Below are positions 1-5,186 of a stretch of DNA of 7,242 bases, piece after piece (the stretch's first letter is position 1; each line of letters opens with the position of its first letter). Origin of the DNA: Planctomycetota bacterium. Lineage in GTDB: Bacteria > Planctomycetota > Planctomycetia > Pirellulales > Lacipirellulaceae. Below the pieces are notes generated by a model. It was not told where the DNA came from. It saw only the letters and a list, made by a program, of their open reading frames with translations, and did no database searches. Location of the stretch: positions 1 to 7,242 of the forward strand of contig JAADIN010000059.1 of assembly GCA_013151315.1 (NCBI GenBank), written 5' to 3'. A program made the position numbers and the translations under genes.

Positions 1-182
1 AGTTGGGGGCGAGGACCGTTGCTTCGCTTTCTTCGAAATCCTGCTGGCCTTTGGAGGGCTGCTGGGGGGAAGATTCGTCCATACAGGATATATCTGGGGC
101 GAGAAGGGGAAGGGCGGGAAGCGGCGAGGGTGCCCCATTTTAGGTTACTTGGGGCGAAGCGTCAATTTTTTGGGTTTTCGCG
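1..182. other. Intergenic DNA, no gene recognised
   Basis: No coding region is supported here. A 61-codon open frame exists on the plus strand (19-204), but it has no recognisable domain and no Shine-Dalgarno, and its last codons run into the repeat beginning at 183. The sequence is G-rich on this strand (runs of gggg and gggcg). I see no tRNA, terminator or promoter that I would defend. Confidence 0.5.
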
Positions 183-348
183 CCAGGACGATTGCAAAGT
201 GTGAGTGTGAGCCGCACGGCGCTAGCCGCGGGCCAGCAGCTGGGGAACGCTTTGCCTCTGCTACCCGACGCTAGCGCGTTGCGGCTCACATTAATAATCT
301 AAATTCTAAACTTGAAGACGTACTCGCATGACTTTGCAATCGTCCTGG
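183..348. repeat. Palindromic element bounded by 18-bp exact inverted repeats
   Basis: The sequence ccaggacgattgcaaagt at 183-200 reappears as its exact reverse complement at 331-348. Between these ends lies a second inverted repeat, 207-226 against 270-289, with 18 of 20 positions paired and a 43-base loop (gtgagccgcacggcgctagc in the left arm). The nested layout resembles a non-autonomous palindromic element (REP- or MITE-like). The inner arm resembles gtgagccgc/gctagc-type repeats that I associate with planctomycete intergenic DNA, from memory only. No target-site duplication is evident next to the outer arms. It has no coding capacity. Confidence 0.6.
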
Positions 349-374
349 TTTGCTCGCAGGAGAGTTGCAAAGTC
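330..374. repeat. Imperfect hairpin built from the same 'ttgcaa..cctg' motif
   Basis: The left arm at 330-347 (gactttgcaatcgtcctg) pairs with the right arm at 357-374 (caggagagttgcaaagtc) at 15 of 18 positions, around a 9-base loop. The left arm overlaps the right end of the preceding element. A further motif copy (attttgcaatcctcctgg, two mismatches) lies at 515-532. Four copies in 350 bases point to a dispersed repeat family rather than chance. Confidence 0.6.
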
Positions 375-416
375 GGTAACCAGAAGAGCATCCCTACAGA
401 AAAACAAGAAAAGGAT

Positions 417-495
417 AAACACAGAGGCACAGAGAAATCGCAAAACGGGCTTCTTTTTCGCATTCTTCCTCCGTGTTCTCTGTGCCTCCGTGTTT
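417..495. repeat. Inverted repeat of the 'cacagaggcacagaga' type
   Basis: aaacacagaggcacagaga at 417-435 pairs with tctctgtgcctccgtgttt at 477-495, with 18 of 19 positions complementary. The arms enclose a 41-base loop rich in C and T. From memory, very similar words (ctctgtgcctccgtgtt) occur as dispersed non-coding repeats in planctomycetes and other environmental bacteria; this has not been checked. Short open frames through the region on both strands look like translations of the repeat, not genes. Confidence 0.6.
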
Positions 496-536
496 CAAAT
501 TTTCTTTGTCGGCGATTTTGCAATCCTCCTGGGTTT

Positions 537-591
537 GCACGACAAGTCGCGGCGCTACGTAAGGCATGTGATGCGCCGCGACTTGTCGCGC
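537..591. repeat. Long GC-rich hairpin just downstream of icd
   Basis: The arms 540-555 and 573-588 (cgacaagtcgcggcgc and its exact reverse complement) give a perfect 16-bp stem with a 17-base loop. Allowing one mismatch extends the stem to 537-555 / 573-591. It begins eight bases past the icd stop codon in the direction of icd transcription. No T-run follows on the minus strand (the next bases read aaaccc), so it is not a canonical intrinsic terminator. It could still protect the 3' end, assist termination, or be one more palindromic repeat. Confidence 0.6.
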
Positions 592-598
592 TGGATAC

Positions 599-1840
599 CT
601 AACCCATATGTTTGACGATCTCCTGACCAAACTCGCTGCACTTGACCAACGTCGCGCCTTCCATTTGTCGTTCGAAATCGTAGGTGACCCTCTTCGCACC
701 GATCGCGCCGTTAAGGCCTTTAATGATAAGATCGGCCGCCTCGGCGAGGTAACGGAACATCATCTCGCCCGAAAGAATCACTGAGCCGGGGTTCACCTTG
801 TCCTGGTCGGTATACTTGGGCGCCGTGCCGTGGGTCGCCTCGAAGATGGCGTGGCCTGTGTCGTAATTGATGTTTCCGCCCGGCGCGATGCCGATGCCGC
901 CGACGCAAGCCGCCAAAGCGTCGCTAATGTAGTCGCCGTTCAGGTTCAGCGTCGCGATCACTTCGTATTCGGCAGGACGTGTGAGAATTTGTTGCAGCAT
1001 CGCATCGGCGATCACGTCCTTCACAACGATCGTCTTGCCATTTTTTGGAGAGGTAAACTGGCACCAAGGCCCGCCGTCGATCGGTTCGGCTCCGAAAAGC
1101 TCTTGCGCACATTGGTATCCCCAATCGCGGAAGCCCCCTTCGGTGAACTTCATGATGTTTCCTTTGTGGACGAGCGTCACCGAGTCGCGCTCGTTTTCGA
1201 TCGCATATTCGATCGCCGCCTTCACCAAGCGGGTCGTCCCCTCGCGGCTAACCGGCTTGATGCCGATGCCTACCGAATCAGGAAAACGGACCTTCTTCCA
1301 CATTTCAGGAAAACTCTTGGAAAACTCCTGGCAGAATTTCTGGCACGCTTCGCTTCCCTGCTCAAATTCGATCCCGGCGTAGATGTCTTCCGAGTTCTCG
1401 CGGAAGATGACCATGTCGGTCAGCTCCGGCTGCTTCACGGGCGAAGGAACCCCTTCGAAGTACTGAACGGGCCGCAGGCAGACATAGAGATCGAGAATCT
1501 GTCGCAGGGCGACGTTGAGCGAGCGAATCCCTCCACCGACCGGCGTCGTCAACGGGCCCTTAATTCCGACGAACAGGCTGCGGAAAGCGTCGAGCGTCTC
1601 GTCCGGCAACCAACTGCCCGTCGAGTCGAAAGCTTTCTGACCGGCGAGGACCTCTTGCCAGACGATTTTCCGCTCGCCGCGGTAAGCTTTCTCGATGGCC
1701 GCATCGAAGACGGCCTGGCTGGCACGCCAAATATCGGGGCCAATGCCATCGCCTTCGATGAAGGGGATAATAGGATGGTTGGGTACCTGAAGGCTGCCCC
1801 CCTGCTTGGTGATCGGCTCGCCGGCGACAACTTCCGTCAT
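599..1840 (-). CDS. icd: NADP-dependent isocitrate dehydrogenase
   Basis: Isocitrate dehydrogenase catalyses oxidative decarboxylation of isocitrate to 2-oxoglutarate in the TCA cycle, in the cytosol, using Mg2+ or Mn2+. The 413-residue product aligns over its whole length with E. coli Icd (416 residues). Substrate-binding residues are visible: Ser107 and Asn109 in GGGIRSLNVALRQ, Arg113, Arg123, Arg147 (IFRENSEDIYAG), Tyr154 and Lys226. Metal ligands are Asp279, Asp303 and Asp307 (NGDYISDAL). NADP rather than NAD use is indicated by Lys342-Tyr343 (HGTAPKY) and Tyr387/Arg391 (VTYDFER), matching E. coli Lys344, Tyr345, Tyr391 and Arg395. Ser107 matches the serine phosphorylated by AceK in E. 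coli; whether this host has AceK cannot be seen. The start is an ATG with only a weak purine stretch (aaagaaag) upstream. The gene is monocistronic here and divergent from the ribbon-helix-helix gene. Confidence 0.97.
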   Translation of the reverse strand: MTEVVAGEPITKQGGSLQVPNHPIIPFIEGDGIGPDIWRASQAVFDAAIEKAYRGERKIVWQEVLAGQKAFDSTGSWLPDETLDAFRSLFVGIKGPLTTPVGGGIRSLNVALRQILDLYVCLRPVQYFEGVPSPVKQPELTDMVIFRENSEDIYAGIEFEQGSEACQKFCQEFSKSFPEMWKKVRFPDSVGIGIKPVSREGTTRLVKAAIEYAIENERDSVTLVHKGNIMKFTEGGFRDWGYQCAQELFGAEPIDGGPWCQFTSPKNGKTIVVKDVIADAMLQQILTRPAEYEVIATLNLNGDYISDALAACVGGIGIAPGGNINYDTGHAIFEATHGTAPKYTDQDKVNPGSVILSGEMMFRYLAEAADLIIKGLNGAIGAKRVTYDFERQMEGATLVKCSEFGQEIVKHMG

Positions 1841-1915
1841 GATGACTACTTTCTTTCAAATGTGGACAAATTAGCCGTGCTGCCACGCAGCACACGGGCG
1901 ATCCTCAACTCGCCG

Positions 1916-1944
1916 ATTCTCAACTCATCAACGCTCAGGGTCAA
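1916..1944 (-). promoter_or_regulatory. Candidate sigma70-type promoter of icd
   Basis: Reading the minus strand, TTGACC (1944-1939, five of six matches to TTGACA) is followed after 17 bases by GAGAAT (1921-1916, four of six matches to TATAAT). Transcription would start near 1909, leaving a leader of roughly 70 bases before the icd ATG. The spacing is ideal but the -10 is weak, so this is a suggestion only. A direct repeat overlaps the -10. Confidence 0.35.
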
Positions 1945-2282
1945 TGGTCTGGCCAGGAGGGGGAGAGTTGCCCAGAAAAAAAAACTTTCACATGGCCCCT
2001 TTTCATGCATAAAGGCTGCGGTTTGGGTGTATTTAGCCTCGCAATCGGGCCAACCCGAACTACTGGACATTGCCAGCATCGGGAACATCTCGGCTGCCTA
2101 AAAACTAGGCACGCCCTCCCGCCCCTGCATCAAGCAGTCCCTGCCCAGAAATAGGCAGTCGCCGCCATTTGCCGTAAGTGCAAGCAGTGCAAGGACCTAC
2201 GCGATTCACTTGCCTGCATAGCAATACTGACAGCAAACACGGAGGCCGTTGTGGTCCTTCGACGACTACAAACTGCATGAGT

Positions 2283-2288
2283 AAGGAG
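2283..2288 (+). promoter_or_regulatory. Shine-Dalgarno AAGGAG that favours the GTG start
   Basis: AAGGAG is nine bases upstream of GTG 2298 and lies inside the reading frame opened by ATG 2277. Most other genes in the window lack such a site, so it weighs in favour of the shorter protein. Confidence 0.5.
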
Positions 2289-2297
2289 ACACAGATC

Positions 2298-2894
2298 GTG
2301 CTAACGCAACCTCAGGAGAAGTATCGGGAAGTTTTACAAGCGGCTGAAACCCTTTGGCGTCAGGAACCCGATTGGGTGACGTTTTTCCGAAAGATCGTAG
2401 GGGTCGAGGGGGCCATCCGCCAGGGCTTCCCCTCTTTTGACGAATTGACTGCTTTCGAGCAGAGCGAAGAGTACGAGAAAATCCAAAAGATGCTCGTCAA
2501 GCTCCGCGAGAGAAAGACGGCCGCAGATCCCGAGAATGAGCCCACCCGAGTGATCACCGTTCGCCTGCCCAAAAGCATGCACGAGTATCTTCGGACCGAG
2601 GCCCACGACCTGCGGACGAGCATGAACAAACTTTGCATTTCCAAATTGCTACAGGTAATCGACGAGGGGATGATCCCCAACGAGCGAACTGCTGGCACAG
2701 GAAAAAAACATGCAAGCATGGCTGCTCCCGCGCAGCCTCTCGCGATGTCGACTCCCATCCATACGACTACCCCTATCAACACGTCTCCGACAGCAACGCT
2801 ATCGCAGCCAGCTGCCCGACCGGCGCTGCAGCCAGTAGCGCAGCCGCAGCAGCAGGCTCCGTCGCCTTTCAAGCCGAGCCAACCGAGGTTCTAG
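2298..2894 (+). CDS. Ribbon-helix-helix (HicB-antitoxin-like) protein with low-complexity tail
   Basis: Probable DNA-binding protein of 198 residues. Residues 1-72 are helical and charged, including the phrase PDWVTFFRKIVGVEGAIRQ. Residues 84-122 (strand RVITVRLPKS, then two helices ending NKLCISKLLQVID) fit the ribbon-helix-helix fold of Arc/MetJ/HicB-type antitoxins, whose beta strand contacts the DNA major groove. Residues 130-198 are rich in Pro, Gln, Thr and Ala and likely disordered. I remember similar proteins, annotated as HicB-family antitoxins, as widespread in planctomycetes. No HicA-like toxin partner lies beside it, so a toxin-antitoxin role is not supported; a stand-alone regulator is likelier. 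The GTG start at 2298 is chosen because AAGGAG sits 9 bases upstream (2283-2288). An in-frame ATG at 2277 would add seven residues but has no close ribosome-binding site. The gene ends before a strong terminator. Confidence 0.85.
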   Translation: MLTQPQEKYREVLQAAETLWRQEPDWVTFFRKIVGVEGAIRQGFPSFDELTAFEQSEEYEKIQKMLVKLRERKTAADPENEPTRVITVRLPKSMHEYLRTEAHDLRTSMNKLCISKLLQVIDEGMIPNERTAGTGKKHASMAAPAQPLAMSTPIHTTTPINTSPTATLSQPAARPALQPVAQPQQQAPSPFKPSQPRF

Positions 2895-2939
2895 GCTGAC
2901 CGGTACGGCCATTAGATTGAAGCTGGCAGATTGAAGCTG

Positions 2940-2970
2940 AAAACCGCCCCCAACCCAGGGGGCGGTTTTT
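2940..2970 (+). terminator. Intrinsic terminator, probably bidirectional
   Basis: The stem ccgccccc (2944-2951) / gggggcgg (2958-2965) has a six-base loop and is followed by TTTTT (2966-2970). On the other strand the same stem is followed by TTTT (2943-2940), so it can serve both the ribbon-helix-helix gene and the convergent minus-strand cluster. Counting the A and T flanks, the dyad is 12 bp and perfect. Confidence 0.88.
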
Positions 2971-2971
2971 C

Positions 2972-3130
2972 CTAGTGCGCGAAAAGACCGTGCTCAAAAA
3001 GGAAACGCCGGCCGACTTGAGAAAGCAGGCCACGCAAATAACACTCCGCTTGCCGCAATAAACGAGAAAGCCGCTGTTCGAGCCGATCCATCATCCCCAT
3101 AAACTGCGTTGGAAATGTAGATTCGAGCAT
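2972..3130 (-). CDS. Possible small protein of 52 residues, unknown function
   Basis: An ATG-initiated frame of 52 codons follows the zinc-ribbon gene by 77 bases on the same strand. It ends two bases before the bidirectional terminator, as the last gene of a transcript would. An AGAGGG stretch lies four bases before the ATG, a short spacing for a ribosome-binding site. The peptide is predicted to be largely one amphipathic helix (about residues 13-45, with the run DRLEQRLSRLLRQAE), with seven arginines and five acidic residues, one cysteine and no signal peptide. I recognise no family. Position and helix pattern argue for a gene; shortness and lack of a known relative argue against. Confidence 0.33.
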   Translation of the reverse strand: MLESTFPTQFMGMMDRLEQRLSRLLRQAECYLRGLLSQVGRRFLFEHGLFAH

Positions 3131-3207
3131 CTTGCCCTCTGGAAATGGCGCGGGGTAAGGATACGAAATCAGGGGAAAAGCGGCAAACAGAACTGTAGTA
3201 CTAATGC

Positions 3208-3696
3208 CTAACGACTTGTCTTTGCCGGCTCTTGAATTTTCGTCGTCTTGATCCTTGCTTCGAGTTGCCGATACTTCTCGTGAATTTCCAAATCAAAATG
3301 GCCGTGAGTTTCCATTTCCTCGACGCCACGGTACTGCGAGTGGCAGCGGTAGCACATCAGCGCGTCGCCGACGAGCGAGTAGAGCAACACATCAATCAGA
3401 GCGGTCGCAAAGAGAATTCCAAACGTCCAGGGGAGGTTGGTGTAGTACCAAGCGATCGAGCTGCCAAGGATGCCGACGCCCACGAGGGCGACGCCCAGAC
3501 GTTGAGGGAAATCTTTGCGCAGATACAAGTCGTCGCTCGGGCAGACGATGCACCGGCGCACCTGATTGCCAACGACGGAATCGCCGGCAATCGAAATTTT
3601 TCCGTCGCAATGTTCACAGGCGAGTTCTTGTGTATCCGCGTTGAACTCGACTCGGAGGGCCGTGTCGCAGGCGGGGCAGGCGTAGGTAATGTTCAC
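3208..3696 (-). CDS. Two-TM membrane protein with two zinc-ribbon-like modules
   Basis: A 162-residue protein of unknown function. Residues 5-32 form a zinc-ribbon knuckle pair (CPAC at 7-10, CEHC at 27-30). A second CxxC pair, CIVC (49-52) and CYRC (115-118), is separated by two hydrophobic segments, about 67-85 and 90-110. Both knuckles of the second pair would therefore lie on the same membrane face, probably the cytoplasmic one, and could form one zinc site. The C-terminal 40 residues are charged and probably helical. The GTG at 3696 (NITYACPACD follows) is chosen because the open frame continues upstream to 3984 only by overlapping the preceding gene in another frame, giving implausible sequence. 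No Shine-Dalgarno is visible. It is downstream of the membrane protein gene, separated by a perfect palindrome. Metal binding is inferred; substrate or partner is unknown. Confidence 0.78.
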   Translation of the reverse strand: MNITYACPACDTALRVEFNADTQELACEHCDGKISIAGDSVVGNQVRRCIVCPSDDLYLRKDFPQRLGVALVGVGILGSSIAWYYTNLPWTFGILFATALIDVLLYSLVGDALMCYRCHSQYRGVEEMETHGHFDLEIHEKYRQLEARIKTTKIQEPAKTSR

Positions 3697-3720
3697 GGGG
3701 AGGGCTCGAAGGGGTTGCAC

Positions 3721-3750
3721 AAAGCCAGGGGGTTGCAACCCCCTGGCTTT
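3721..3750. repeat. Perfect 30-bp palindrome between two membrane protein genes
   Basis: aaagccagggggttg is followed directly by its exact reverse complement, so all 30 bases are symmetric. As RNA it would form a very stable hairpin with a small loop around ttgcaa. On the minus strand only TTT follows, giving a weak terminator at best. It may be a dispersed palindromic repeat that landed between co-transcribed genes, or it may attenuate expression of the zinc-ribbon gene downstream. Confidence 0.75.
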
Positions 3751-3752
3751 GA

Positions 3753-4487
3753 TTATAGCGGAAACAGGGACTCGCTCGACAGTAGCAGCGACATGGTTTC
3801 GCCGACAAAGGTGCCGATGACCGCGACGTAGAGGATGCCCGTCGCGCTTTGCGTGTTGGGGATTTTCAGCGTCTGCCAAGCCATCCAGGTCAGGATCGCG
3901 ACGCCAATCAGTCCAAAGGTCCAGCGCAGGGCAACAAACAGAACCCACTGAGTAGAAATATCCCCTCCGCTTGCGGTTTCGCACCAGAGCCCGAGCGACG
4001 CAACCACCATTCGCAGCGCCACTGCAACGGCCATCAGCACGATCAACCGCCGTAGCGGTGCCATCTCCATCGTTGGCGAGTTAAGATACCAATGCCCGAG
4101 CAGCATCGAGGCCATGGTCATGCCTAGCAATAATCCTGAACTGAGATTCGCAAGCACCGCTAAGAAACCAGCGGAGTCTTGAAGTTGACTGAAGCCTGCA
4201 ATCAATGAGGTTAGCGCAACTACAAACAACAGAACTTTTCCGAAGTGGTGTTTCTCATACAGCCAGCCTACCGCACCGACATAGCTGGCCACCGCAGCTC
4301 CGACCGCGTACCAAAACGCCTCAGGAGCATGGGAGCGACTCAGCACCGCCGCAAGCGAAGTCAAACCCAACGTGACGTACAGATGATTGCGAAAGTAACC
4401 GCTGGTTACCTGCTTGGACGAAGTGATCGCCATCCCCGCAGCGAGCCCAAAAGAGAGTCGCAGTAAAAACTGGATGAGTAGCGCCAT
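3753..4487 (-). CDS. Multi-pass integral membrane protein, unknown function
   Basis: A 244-residue, strongly hydrophobic protein with about eight predicted membrane segments (roughly residues 4-22, 36-50, 57-77, 84-101, 106-130, 147-166, 181-203 and 215-237). A distinctive polar stretch, GHWYLNSPTM (131-140), follows the fifth segment, then a basic PLRRL turn. The His, Trp, Tyr and Asn there are candidates for a functional site, by inference. I do not recognise a named family. The ATG lies six bases after the folE stop codon with no Shine-Dalgarno of its own, so translation is probably coupled to folE. Co-expression hints at a link to pterin or folate metabolism, but such neighbours can be coincidental. 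A transporter role is possible but unproven. Confidence 0.8.
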   Translation of the reverse strand: MALLIQFLLRLSFGLAAGMAITSSKQVTSGYFRNHLYVTLGLTSLAAVLSRSHAPEAFWYAVGAAVASYVGAVGWLYEKHHFGKVLLFVVALTSLIAGFSQLQDSAGFLAVLANLSSGLLLGMTMASMLLGHWYLNSPTMEMAPLRRLIVLMAVAVALRMVVASLGLWCETASGGDISTQWVLFVALRWTFGLIGVAILTWMAWQTLKIPNTQSATGILYVAVIGTFVGETMSLLLSSESLFPL

Positions 4488-4493
4488 TGTTAT

Positions 4494-5102
4494 TTATCGG
4501 CCGCCGTAGATCAGCGTCATCACTTCCGAGCGACTGGAAAGATTCGACCGAAAAATGCCTTTCATGGCCGACGTGACACTGTCGGGCTTGCGGATGCCTC
4601 GGATGGCCATGCAACTGTGCGAAGCTTCGATGACGACCGCGACGCCTTTGACATCGAGTTCTTCGATCAGCAGGTTGGCGATCTGCTCGGTCATGCGCTC
4701 CTGCACCTGCGGACGTTTCGAGATTTCCTCGACGACACGTGCCAACTTGCTCAGACCGACGACTTTTCCGTTGGGAACATAGCCGATATGTGCCTTGCCA
4801 ATAAAAGGCAGCATGTGATGTTCGCACATGCTGTTGAAGGTGATGTCGCGGACGAGCACCATCTCATCATATTTTTCGGTAAAAAACTTTTTCAGGTGGA
4901 CGCTTGGGTCGGTGTGCAGTCCGCTAAAGAGCTCGGCATACATCCGAGCAACTCGGGCGGGCGTTTCTTGTAGTCCTTCGCGATCGGGATCTTCGCCCAC
5001 GGCGGTCAGGATTTCGCGAACAGCCCGCTCGATGCGTGGCAAATCGACGCCGCCCGGGGCGGAATCTTCCTCAGATGAGTGGTTAGAGCAAGGTGAGGTC
5101 AT
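4494..5102 (-). CDS. folE: GTP cyclohydrolase I
   Basis: Converts GTP to 7,8-dihydroneopterin triphosphate and formate, the first step toward tetrahydrofolate and also feeding queuosine and biopterin routes; cytosolic and zinc-dependent. The 202-residue product carries both family signatures: DPDREGLQETPARVARMY (38-55) and the KRPQVQERMT region (129-138). Zinc ligands Cys93 and His96 (MCEHH) and Cys164 (HSCMAIRG) match E. coli Cys110, His113 and Cys181; His95 and His162 match catalytic His112 and His179. This is therefore the canonical type IA enzyme, not the zinc-independent FolE2. ATG 5102 is preferred. The frame stays open upstream to a TTG at 5156, but those 18 residues are not needed for the domain. 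The N-terminal 18 residues from ATG (Ser/Glu-rich) are variable in the family. It lies 84 bases after the Lon-domain gene and 6 bases before a membrane protein gene. Confidence 0.96.
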   Translation of the reverse strand: MTSPCSNHSSEEDSAPGGVDLPRIERAVREILTAVGEDPDREGLQETPARVARMYAELFSGLHTDPSVHLKKFFTEKYDEMVLVRDITFNSMCEHHMLPFIGKAHIGYVPNGKVVGLSKLARVVEEISKRPQVQERMTEQIANLLIEELDVKGVAVVIEASHSCMAIRGIRKPDSVTSAMKGIFRSNLSSRSEVMTLIYGGR

Positions 5103-5186
5103 GGTGTCGAAGCGGATGGGGGGACGTATCAAACCCTCAATCGTAGGCTTCGGCAAGCAAGATCGTCAACCGACGGGTTGCAAAGC

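Larger units (their letters stand above)
1841..2297. other. Divergent intergenic region between icd and the RHH gene
   Basis: This stretch of about 450 bases should carry promoters for icd (leftward) and for the ribbon-helix-helix gene (rightward). It holds a candidate icd promoter, a direct repeat (1899-1911 and 1914-1926), a small hairpin (1877-1893), a run of nine A at 1976-1984, and a short dyad tgccta/taggca at 2095-2111. Words such as caagcagt recur at 2133-2180. I could not find a convincing rightward -35/-10 pair. An 80-codon minus-strand frame (2088-1846) has no recognisable features and is probably chance. Confidence 0.5.

Noticed and set aside
19..204. A 61-codon plus-strand frame at the left end
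   Set aside because: No Shine-Dalgarno or domain, and it runs into the inverted repeat at 183.
299..699. Overlapping frames of 74-101 codons on both strands
   Set aside because: They are translations of the repeat cluster and of the icd 3' end in other frames.
830..2101. A 423-codon plus-strand open frame, longer than icd itself
   Set aside because: It lies antisense to icd, whose product aligns end to end with a known enzyme. The frame has no recognisable domain, and long antisense frames are common opposite GC-rich genes.
2914..2939. Tandem agattgaagctg repeat, with gattgaagctg again at 7020-7030
   Set aside because: A two-copy 12-mer close to the gene end is likely local duplication; the distant copy belongs to the 7001-7027 hairpin. 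Too little to call a repeat family.
3697..3984. N-terminal extension of the zinc-ribbon protein to 258 residues
   Set aside because: It would overlap the membrane protein gene out of frame and cross the perfect palindrome; the zinc-ribbon domain starts right after GTG 3696.
5103..5156. Longer folE from TTG 5156
   Set aside because: TTG with no ribosome-binding site; the extra residues are outside the conserved domain, and an ATG is available at 5102.
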